Source of the DNA: Lentisphaerota bacterium
GTDB taxonomy: Bacteria; Verrucomicrobiota; Lentisphaeria; Victivallales; Victivallaceae
Reading direction: 5' to 3'
NCBI GenBank assembly: GCA_015061625.1
Contig: SUWG01000001.1
Span: 174,220-238,219 of the forward strand
DNA: 64,000 nt
The notes under the pieces are model-generated. The model did not search any database. It was not told the origin of the DNA and saw only the letters and a list, made by a program, of their open reading frames with translations. Every line of letters starts with the position of its first letter. The first letter of the stretch is position 1. A program made the position numbers and the translations under genes. Positions 48,933 through 55,780 of the stretch are shown piece by piece.

Positions 48933-51461
48933 TCAGAGGTTGTATAAATCCTTGTAAAGTGAGAGGATATGCAAGGCGGTGGCATTCGGGGAAGTTTCCG
49001 GCACGACCCGGATATCGGCGTAATGCTCAAAGACGTTTTTGCGGGCCAGATTCATCCGGATAAAGGCTTCCAGCGGCTCTTTTTCACCGGCGAGAAACGG
49101 CGGCAAACCATTGGATAAAATGCGTTCAAAAGCAATTTTATCGTCAGTATCGAGCCAGATTTTGCAACCGATACGTTTTTTGACCTCTTCCGGAACAAAG
49201 GGGTTGCTCAATGCACCGCCGCCCAGCGCGATCACCATTTTTTGCGGTGCATCGGCCAGAGCGGTCAATACCTGCGCTTCAAGTTTCCGGAAATGTTCCT
49301 CGCCGTCAGCGGTGAAAATTTCCCGGCAGGTGCGGTTTTTGCCGTCGAGTTTTTCCACTTCCCGGTCGGTATCGGTCAGGGGAATATCCAGAATGGCGGC
49401 CACTTCGGTACCAACAGTGGTTTTGCCGCAATGTTTGATGCCGCAAAGCACCATATTTTCCGGCAGACGGTGGGAGTTTTTATAGCAGAGCCACGAATCA
49501 CGCAAGTTGCGGCCGTGACGGAAAAGAGCGGCAAAACGTTCACCGTCACCGGCGGCAAGACAGTCGCACATATCTTTCAAACAGGTTTGAAACTCCGCAA
49601 GCGCAGGCAGAATGGCACGGTAGTTGGCCAGACAGATCTCTTTCCACATTTCCGGAGAACTCGAAGCGATACGGGAAGTGTCACGGAATCCGGTGGCACA
49701 GCCGGAGTAGTGCCGCCGCTGTTCAGCGGCATCCGGCCGGTCAAGGATGCTCCGGGTCAGAGCCGAAGCGATGATATGGAGCATATGGCTGGTGTGAGCG
49801 ACCAGCGCATCGTGTTCAGCAGTGGAAATGCGGCGGATATGGGTATTCAGGTCGGCCCAGAATTTTTCCACCGTTGCAATTCCGTCAGCCGTGGAATATT
49901 TCCCCGGCACGACAAAAACATCCGCATTGTCATACAGACCTTTGAAGCCGGCAAGATAACCGCTTTTTTCAGTTCCCGCCATCGGGTGACTGCCGACAAA
50001 ATTGAAGCCCGGACAACTCTCCGCCGCCGCCATCACCTGATTTTTGACACTGGCGATATCCGTGGCCACCGCACCGGGTTTCAAAAGAGAATGATATTGC
50101 CGGATGAATTTTTCCGTGACCGGCACCGGCAGACACAAAAGCAGAATATCCGCTTGAGCAAAAGCACTTTGCACCGAATCACAAATCCCGTCAGCGGCAC
50201 CTTTTTCCAGAATGTAACTGCACGCCTGCAAATTGCGGTTCCAGACGGCGACCCGGTATTTGCGGCGGTCGATGCTCTGCGCCAGAGAAGAACCGAGCAG
50301 ACCCAGACCGGCAATGACGACTTGCGGCCTTTCATCAAGTGGAATATCTGCGGCATCGAAACGCATGGCAAAATATTCACCGATCAATTCCTGCGTCCAC
50401 TGCGGGTCGAGCGATACGGTTTTGACTTCACCGGTTTTCAGCGGCAACACCGCCCGGAAACGGCCGTCACCGTTTTTCTTGTCGCCTTTCATCAATTCGA
50501 TGATTTTTCCGGGATCCTGCCGGACGGCTGAAACCGGGAAATTTTCCGGGGCAATGGCGAAATTTTTGAGCAGGGCATACTGCCATTGCAAAACATCCTC
50601 ACTGCATAAGCCGAGTTTGACGGCGGCAAATGCGGCGATATCCATGCCAACTGCCACGGCTTCACCGTGGGCGAGGCGGAAATTGGAAAGGTGTTCGATA
50701 GCGTGGCCGAAAGTGTGGCCGTAATTGAGAAATACCCGGCCGCTGTCACCGGATTCTTTTTCGTCATTGGAAACGACCATCGCCTTGATCCGGCAGGAAC
50801 GGCGCACCGCATAGCGGATCATTTCCGGATCATCGGCGATATTGCCGGAAAAAGCAGCCAGTTTACCGGCGAAATCCGCATCGAGGATCAGCGCGGTTTT
50901 GACGATCTCTGCCAGACCGCTGCGGATCTCTCTGGCAGGCAAAGTTTGCAAAACATCACAGTCGATGACCACCAGTTTCGGCTGATGAAATGCCCCGACC
51001 AGATTTTTGCCGTAAGGCGTATCGACCGCCGTTTTGCCGCCGACGGAACTATCCACCATCGCCAGAAGCGAAGTGGGTATCTGAATGAAATCAACTCCAC
51101 GCATGAACATCGAAGCGGCAAAACCGGTCAGATCCCCGGTGACACCGCCGCCCAGAGCGGCAAAAAGTGCGTTGCGCCCCAGTTTCAATGAACTGGCATA
51201 ACCGCATAATGCCATGGCATTATCCATATTTTTGGAAGCCTCCCCGGCGGGAAAGACCCATTGGTAAACGGTTTTGCCGCTTTTTTCCAGTGCGGCGGTA
51301 AGAAGCGGCAGATATTGAGCGGTGTTGCTGTCGGCGGCGATCAGCACATTTTTCTGCGGCATAGCGGCAAATGCAGCGATGGTTTGCGGCGCATCGACGG
51401 CTTGAAAAATTATGTCGTAACTGCGTTCAGCAAGTTCGACACGCACATTATCATTATTCAT
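48933..51461 (-). CDS. aroB-tyrA-aroK: Trifunctional fusion: dehydroquinate synthase - prephenate dehydrogenase - shikimate kinase
   Basis: 842 residues in one uninterrupted frame. Residues ~1-370 are AroB: FAALGGGVTGDLTGFAASMF, MVDSSVGGKTAVD and NYGHTFGHAIEHL (zinc His residues). Residues ~380-660 are a TyrA-type dehydrogenase: VVIAGLGLLGSSLAQSIDRR (NAD fold) and NFVGSHPMAGTEKSGY (catalytic His region). Residues ~675-842 are shikimate kinase: VLCGIKHCGKTTVGTEVAAI (Walker A), TDTDREVEK, GEEHFRKLE and VIALGGGALS. The three enzymes act in the shikimate pathway and tyrosine branch. In the kinase lid the usual R-P-L-L reads P-P-F-L. The ATG at 51461 is used because GGTGAG lies 5-6 nt upstream; an in-frame TTG at 51488 has no such support. 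Its own promoter lies 40 bp upstream. Confidence 0.9.
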   Translation of the reverse strand: MNNDNVRVELAERSYDIIFQAVDAPQTIAAFAAMPQKNVLIAADSNTAQYLPLLTAALEKSGKTVYQWVFPAGEASKNMDNAMALCGYASSLKLGRNALFAALGGGVTGDLTGFAASMFMRGVDFIQIPTSLLAMVDSSVGGKTAVDTPYGKNLVGAFHQPKLVVIDCDVLQTLPAREIRSGLAEIVKTALILDADFAGKLAAFSGNIADDPEMIRYAVRRSCRIKAMVVSNDEKESGDSGRVFLNYGHTFGHAIEHLSNFRLAHGEAVAVGMDIAAFAAVKLGLCSEDVLQWQYALLKNFAIAPENFPVSAVRQDPGKIIELMKGDKKNGDGRFRAVLPLKTGEVKTVSLDPQWTQELIGEYFAMRFDAADIPLDERPQVVIAGLGLLGSSLAQSIDRRKYRVAVWNRNLQACSYILEKGAADGICDSVQSAFAQADILLLCLPVPVTEKFIRQYHSLLKPGAVATDIASVKNQVMAAAESCPGFNFVGSHPMAGTEKSGYLAGFKGLYDNADVFVVPGKYSTADGIATVEKFWADLNTHIRRISTAEHDALVAHTSHMLHIIASALTRSILDRPDAAEQRRHYSGCATGFRDTSRIASSSPEMWKEICLANYRAILPALAEFQTCLKDMCDCLAAGDGERFAALFRHGRNLRDSWLCYKNSHRLPENMVLCGIKHCGKTTVGTEVAAILDIPLTDTDREVEKLDGKNRTCREIFTADGEEHFRKLEAQVLTALADAPQKMVIALGGGALSNPFVPEEVKKRIGCKIWLDTDDKIAFERILSNGLPPFLAGEKEPLEAFIRMNLARKNVFEHYADIRVVPETSPNATALHILSLYKDLYNL

Positions 51462-51498
51462 GGTACTCACCGGATATGAAATTTGCAAAATTCTCTAT

Positions 51499-51527
51499 AA
51501 TATACCACAAAAAAACGCCAAATGCAA
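51499..51527 (-). promoter_or_regulatory. Promoter of the aroB-tyrA-aroK fusion gene
   Basis: On the minus strand TTGCAT (51527-51522), 17 bp, TATATT (51504-51499). Confidence 0.72.
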
Positions 51528-51584
51528 AAGATTTCAATAAAAAACATAGAAACACATACCAGTTGTTGTAGCGCATTAAACTGC

Positions 51585-51595
51585 GTTAACTTTTC
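51585..51595. repeat. Left 11-bp direct repeat flanking the R-M cassette
   Basis: GTTAACTTTTC at 51585-51595 recurs in the same orientation at 54285-54295, exactly 2,700 bp away, bracketing the AT-rich cassette. It could be a target-site duplication or recombination scar, or chance in AT-rich DNA. Confidence 0.5.
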
Positions 51596-51639
51596 TGTCT
51601 TAAATAAGGAATGAAAGTATGGCAACATTAGATTTTTGA

Positions 51640-51665
51640 TACTCATAGTCTGTAGACATAAAGTC
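51640..51665 (+). promoter_or_regulatory. C-box operator of the restriction-modification controller
   Basis: Two half-palindromic sites TACTCATAGTC (51640-51650) and GACATAAAGTC (51655-51665) separated by TGTA. The layout of two 'GACT..AGTC'-type sites with a 4-bp gap matches C-boxes bound cooperatively by C-protein dimers (as in Esp1396I or AhdI systems). The right site overlaps the -35 of the C-gene promoter. Confidence 0.75.
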
Positions 51666-51681
51666 ATCTTTCTATTATATT
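51653..51681 (+). promoter_or_regulatory. Promoter of the C-gene / endonuclease operon
   Basis: TAGACA, 17 bp, TATATT. The -35 sits within the right half of the C-box, the arrangement that lets the C protein activate at low and repress at high concentration. Confidence 0.7.
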
Positions 51682-51710
51682 ATTCAAATAATGTATTGGA
51701 GGTTTTTATT

Positions 51711-51929
51711 ATGAGTATTTGTAAGAAATTTGGAGTTAAAGTTAAAGAATTACGAGTTGCTCAAAAATTATCTCAAGAAATGCTGGCTCAAAAATCAGGA
51801 TTGCATCGAACCTATATCGGCGGCATTGAACGTGGCGAACGCAATATCAGTTTAATTAATATTGAAAAAATAGCTGTAGCTCTTGATATTTCAATAAATT
51901 GTTTAATGGAAGGATTGAATAATGACTGA
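51711..51929 (+). CDS. Controller (C) protein, XRE-family HTH
   Basis: 72 residues, the typical C-protein size. HTH: VKELRVAQKLSQEMLAQKSG followed by LHRTYIGGIERGERNISLIN and a short C-terminal dimer helix (EKIAVALDISINCLMEGL). Start at 51711 with TTGGAGG 8 nt upstream; an in-frame ATG at 51636 lies upstream of the C-box promoter and is rejected. It overlaps the endonuclease gene by 8 bp (ATGACTGA), so both are on one message. AT-rich composition matches the rest of the cassette. Confidence 0.88.
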   Translation: MSICKKFGVKVKELRVAQKLSQEMLAQKSGLHRTYIGGIERGERNISLINIEKIAVALDISINCLMEGLNND

Positions 51930-52851
51930 TTTAAATAAAAATATAACAATATTGTCTCCAAACGAAAAAAAACATACCAAAGCTTCAGAACGTTATGTCC
52001 ATGTTCGTTTTGATTATGAAAAAGAGAAAATGCATTGGGAAGGATGGATTCCAATTGAATATCGGAGAACAGGTGTTCATATAGAATTCTCCAATAAAAA
52101 ATCACTATACGCTTATCTCAACCGGATATATATCGAAATGAATCCCCAAAAATATAGCGAATGGGAAAAATCACAAAATGAATTTTGGAATCAGGAAAAA
52201 AACAAAGCCAATATAACCAAAACATTTTTTGATGGCTTAAAAGATTGTCAATGGAAATGCCGCACTTGTGAGTTACCTGAAAATCCCAATTTCGCACGCA
52301 GAATTCAAGACTTAAAAGAATTTGGATATACTATTGCAACGGATACAAAACGCTTTTGTCCAAAATGTAATAAAAATAATACTCACTTATTACTTTTGCC
52401 AATCAAACGGTATGGGATTGCCGGTAATGGTTATGAAACGTGGTCTAGCAAATTACGTAATAAAATATTACAAGTTCTTCAAAATATTGATGTCTATGAA
52501 AATCGCCATTCTACCAATCTTCTTCCTGATCACAAGTTTCCTGAAATCCGATGGGATGAACAAACTAAAGTCGATAACTCTAATGATATGACAGACAGCG
52601 AAATAAAGAGCAAGTTTCAATTACTTACAAATCAACGTAATTTACAAAAAAGAGAAGTCTGCCGTGAATGTTTTCAAAGCGGAAAACGGGGGAATCTATT
52701 CGGTATAAAATATTATTACGCCGGCGAAGAACAGTGGAATAAAAACATTCCAAGCAAAGGTAAATGTGCCGAACAAGGTTGTGTTGGATGCCCTTGGTAT
52801 GATATTGCCGCATGGCGAAATTCATTAAACGAAAAATTGAAAAATAAATAA
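51922..52851 (+). CDS. Type II restriction endonuclease, probable HNH/beta-beta-alpha-metal fold
   Basis: 309 residues. A first zinc-ribbon-like pair CRTCEL...CPKCNK (residues ~112-152) is followed by LLPDHKFPEIRWDEQ and FQLLTNQRNLQKREVCREC, which fit the D-H ... N ... K/N pattern of HNH nucleases of R-M systems. More Cys pairs follow (GKCAEQGCVGCPWYDI). Identification as the restriction enzyme rests on this HNH-like core plus its position between the C gene and the methyltransferase. Recognition sequence unknown. Marked AT bias and abundant AAA/AAT codons differ from the flanking core genes. Confidence 0.78.
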   Translation: MTDLNKNITILSPNEKKHTKASERYVHVRFDYEKEKMHWEGWIPIEYRRTGVHIEFSNKKSLYAYLNRIYIEMNPQKYSEWEKSQNEFWNQEKNKANITKTFFDGLKDCQWKCRTCELPENPNFARRIQDLKEFGYTIATDTKRFCPKCNKNNTHLLLLPIKRYGIAGNGYETWSSKLRNKILQVLQNIDVYENRHSTNLLPDHKFPEIRWDEQTKVDNSNDMTDSEIKSKFQLLTNQRNLQKREVCRECFQSGKRGNLFGIKYYYAGEEQWNKNIPSKGKCAEQGCVGCPWYDIAAWRNSLNEKLKNK

Positions 52852-52855
52852 CAGT

Positions 52856-54229
52856 TCATAGAAAAACAAGTTGGATATCACCGGAATGAGTGGAGGTATC
52901 ATTCGCATATCTTCCTCTCCTTTGAATACGGGATTTTTTTTCAATTTCTTCAAATGGCATTTCACAAGAACGTTTCAGTAATACTTTTTCCAGTTCTATA
53001 TTAATCTTCAGGTTACGTTCTTGCTTTCTGCGAATAATTCCACTGCATCCCACAGGAGAAATATACAAACTTTCATCGCGATTTACCGATATGACGTCAA
53101 TCATCGAACCAAATTTAAAATTGGAAGAACACGGCGATGTATTTATAAGTTCGCCGTTTAACGTAACAAAATCACCACTCATATCAATATAAATGCCTTG
53201 ATGATTTATAACATTTAGCCGCATTGTTGAAATGCAATTAGTTATATTCGTAATCGAAGAAAAGTTATTTTTACCGCAAAAAAGTTGCTCACCTATCCAC
53301 TTTATAACCGGAATGGCCCATGAGTTACCTAAAGCCTGATATTGATTTGTTTTCTTGGAACCCTCTATTGAAGTGTAATTATCAGGGAATCCCATTAAAC
53401 GTTCAGCTTCCAACACAGATAAGCGTCTAATACGCTCATCTTGTACGACATACAATGAACCGTTATATGCAGCAGCATTACCATTCCATTTGGTTCCGTA
53501 AGAAGAATACAAACAATCGGTGTATTCTCTGAAAATCTGAAATTTATGTTCCGCTTTTTCAAAAATAAAACATGGTTTGGGATAAATTGGTATTTTGTTT
53601 AACCCAGTTTCAAAAAGAATATTTTCCGGATGAAAATCTTTTCCGCCTGCCAACAAATACAAACGTCTTCTCTGTTGAGGAACACCAAAATATTTTGCAT
53701 CAAGAATTCTCCATGCAATATTTCTCTTTGGACCTCTGATAATTCCTGCTGTTCCCCACTTGAAAGTTAATATTTCTTCAAAACCGGCAAGCAAAGATAC
53801 AAAGTAGCCAAAAGCATTTGTCTTATCCGATAAAACTCCCTCAACATTTTCCCAAAATAAAATAGTTTCTTGTTTTTGTTCTGACTTTCTTGCAATATCG
53901 TTTGCCTCGACTATATCAATCAGTGCCAGTGCCAAATTGCCCCTGTCGTCATCTAATCCGCGTTTCCATCCGGCTAGAGAAAATGCTTGACAAGGTGTTC
54001 CGGCACAAATCATGTCAGGAGCAATAATTTTACCGGAAGATATTTTTTCAGGCAACAACCTCATATCTCCCATATTTGGGATAGTTGGGTATCTTAAACT
54101 TAACAAAGAGCAGGGGAAAGTTGCTATTTCTGAAAACCATTGGAAGCTCACATCTAAATTAGCCCACGCAACAGAAGCTGCTTCTATTCCGGAGCATATA
54201 CTACCAATAGTTTTTATTTTTGCATTCAT
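52856..54229 (-). CDS. DNA (cytosine-5) methyltransferase of the R-M system
   Basis: 457 residues. 5mC motifs in order: I SICSGIEAASVAW, IV AGTPCQAFSLAGWKRGLDDD (catalytic Cys), VI FWENVEGVL, VIII VPQQRRRLYLLAGG, IX region RRLSVLEAERLMGFPDNY, and X YQALGNSWAIPVIKWIG. After motif X an extra ~140 residues follow with no recognised motif, ending in QLVFL. It faces the endonuclease gene, with only 4 bp between the two stop codons. It protects the host sites. Its own promoter (TTGCTT, 16 bp, TATATT) is outside the C-box, so host protection can come first. Confidence 0.93.
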   Translation of the reverse strand: MNAKIKTIGSICSGIEAASVAWANLDVSFQWFSEIATFPCSLLSLRYPTIPNMGDMRLLPEKISSGKIIAPDMICAGTPCQAFSLAGWKRGLDDDRGNLALALIDIVEANDIARKSEQKQETILFWENVEGVLSDKTNAFGYFVSLLAGFEEILTFKWGTAGIIRGPKRNIAWRILDAKYFGVPQQRRRLYLLAGGKDFHPENILFETGLNKIPIYPKPCFIFEKAEHKFQIFREYTDCLYSSYGTKWNGNAAAYNGSLYVVQDERIRRLSVLEAERLMGFPDNYTSIEGSKKTNQYQALGNSWAIPVIKWIGEQLFCGKNNFSSITNITNCISTMRLNVINHQGIYIDMSGDFVTLNGELINTSPCSSNFKFGSMIDVISVNRDESLYISPVGCSGIIRRKQERNLKINIELEKVLLKRSCEMPFEEIEKKSRIQRRGRYANDTSTHSGDIQLVFL

Positions 54230-54256
54230 TTCTTGACCTCTAAATATTATAATCGT

Positions 54257-54284
54257 AATATACCATCAAAACAAAAAAAAGCAA
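54257..54284 (-). promoter_or_regulatory. Promoter of the methyltransferase gene
   Basis: On the minus strand TTGCTT (54284-54279), 16 bp, TATATT (54262-54257), 28 bp before the ATG at 54229. Confidence 0.65.
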
Positions 54285-54295
54285 GTTAACTTTTC
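54285..54295. repeat. Right 11-bp direct repeat flanking the R-M cassette
   Basis: Second copy of GTTAACTTTTC (see 51585). It lies just upstream of the methyltransferase -35. Confidence 0.5.
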
Positions 54296-54379
54296 AAGTA
54301 TACCTACAGCTAACGTATGCTATACGAGTACAGCACGAGTTAAAATTACAGGGTTTCCGGCAAATTTACAATAATATGC

Positions 54380-54408
54380 TTGACAACAGCAGATTCGACA
54401 TATATATT
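54380..54408 (+). promoter_or_regulatory. Promoter of the nusA-infB-rbfA run
   Basis: TTGACA, 17 bp, TATATT, about 112 bp before the nusA ATG. Consensus -35. Confidence 0.8.
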
Positions 54409-54425
54409 ATAGATTGTGAAGGTTT

Positions 54426-54482
54426 CAGACCGGACAAAAATTGTTTTTTTGATACCAAGCGGGACGGTCTGCCCGCTTTTTT
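54426..54482 (+). terminator. Leader attenuator of the nusA operon
   Basis: Between promoter and nusA: stem AAGCGGG (54457-54463) / CCCGCTT (54472-54478) with loop ACGGTCTG, then a T-run to 54482, which is an intrinsic-terminator shape. The loop segment CGGTCTG (54465-54471) is perfectly complementary to CAGACCG at 54426-54432 in the leader, which could form a pseudoknot or a competing structure. This suggests transcription attenuation, in keeping with nusA autoregulation known in other bacteria. Confidence 0.7.
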
Positions 54483-54520
54483 AGTCCCTTGAAATGACGA
54501 AATGAGAAAGGAACAAAAAC

Positions 54521-55759
54521 ATGAGTAACGAATTATTGACTGTCATCGAATACTTGAGCCAAAACCGCAGCATCAGCCGGGAAAGCATCATCCGCGCTCT
54601 GGAAAATGCCATCATGTCGGCGGCGAAAAAAAGTATTCACCCGGCCAGCGAAGTCAAAATCAAAATCGATCCGCCGACCGGCAGGATTCAGGCCTGGGCC
54701 GTGCTGGAAGTGGTCGATCATGTGCCGCAGAATAACGATCAGATCGTGATCGACCGGGTGCGGGAACGCTTCCCGGATGCCAAAGTCGGCGACCGCATCG
54801 AGTGGGAAGTCACCCCCAGCAACTTCGGCCGTATCGCCGCCCAGGCCGCCAAACAGAATCTCACCCAGCAGCTCCGCCGCGCCGAAAAAGAGACCGTGCA
54901 GGAGGAATTCGCTGACCGTGTGGGACAGATCATTTACGGCACCGTGGAGAAATTCGACGGCAACAATATCATCGTCGATCTGCAGACCACCAAAGCGATC
55001 CTGCCGGCGCGTGAACAGATCCGCGATGAGAAATTCCATGCCGGCGACCGCATCAATGCCCTGTTGATCAAAATCGATATCAACTCATCCGGCCCCTCGC
55101 TGATCGTTTCCCGCACCGCGCCGGAATTCGTCACCCGCCTCTTTGAAAGAGAGGTCAGCGAGATCCATGACGGCGTGGTTTCCGTCAAAGGTATCGCCCG
55201 TGAAGCCGGTAAACGCAGCAAGATCGCCGTGGCTTCCAGCGATCCCAGAGTCGATCCGGTCGGAGCCTGTGTCGGCGTGCGCGGCACCAGAGTCAAACGC
55301 ATCACCGATGAACTCGGCGACGAAAGGATCGATATCGTGCCTTACAGCGAAGATCTGGCCACTTACGTTTCCAATGCCCTGCTGCCGGCCAAAGTGCAGA
55401 GCGTGAAAGTCGATGAAGCCAACCACGCTCTGATGGTCATCGTCGATGAAGATCAATCCAAAGTCGCTTTCGGCCGCAAGGCGCAGAATGTGCGCCTCGC
55501 CGGTAAACTGGTCGGCTGGACGGTCAAACTTTGCGATGAAACCAGCAAGGAGCGGGCGCCTTCCATCGAGGAACAGATGAAGATCGCCGCCGGTAAATTG
55601 AGCGAAGCACTCGGCATTTCCGCCGGTGATGCCGCCAAACTCGTCGCCAGCGGATTCGTTACGGTCGATGGCCTGAAAGCCGCCGATGCCGATACGCTCG
55701 CCGCCGTTGAGGGCATCGATCACGATGCTCTGCAAACCGCCCTGGAAAATATCGGCTGA
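54521..55759 (+). CDS. nusA: Transcription termination/antitermination factor NusA
   Basis: 412 residues. N-terminal RNA-polymerase-binding domain (SRESIIRALENAIMSAAKKS), S1 domain (~135-200; VGQIIYGTVEKFDGNNIIVD), and two KH domains (DPVGACVGVRGTRVKRITDE, GRKAQNVRLAGKLVGW). A C-terminal helix-hairpin-helix-like tail follows (VASGFVTVDGLKAADADTLA). Shorter than E. coli NusA, with one rather than two AR2-type repeats. rimP, the usual upstream neighbour, is absent; nusA is first after a leader attenuator. Confidence 0.95.
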   Translation: MSNELLTVIEYLSQNRSISRESIIRALENAIMSAAKKSIHPASEVKIKIDPPTGRIQAWAVLEVVDHVPQNNDQIVIDRVRERFPDAKVGDRIEWEVTPSNFGRIAAQAAKQNLTQQLRRAEKETVQEEFADRVGQIIYGTVEKFDGNNIIVDLQTTKAILPAREQIRDEKFHAGDRINALLIKIDINSSGPSLIVSRTAPEFVTRLFEREVSEIHDGVVSVKGIAREAGKRSKIAVASSDPRVDPVGACVGVRGTRVKRITDELGDERIDIVPYSEDLATYVSNALLPAKVQSVKVDEANHALMVIVDEDQSKVAFGRKAQNVRLAGKLVGWTVKLCDETSKERAPSIEEQMKIAAGKLSEALGISAGDAAKLVASGFVTVDGLKAADADTLAAVEGIDHDALQTALENIG

Positions 55760-55780
55760 TGAATAAGGAGGGGTTGAATT

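Noticed and set aside
54300-54345. Possible attachment site at the palindromic CGTAT-GCT-ATACG stretch beside the R-M cassette
   Set aside because: The palindrome is short, has no second copy at the left edge and no integrase is present; only the 11-bp direct repeat was kept as a candidate.
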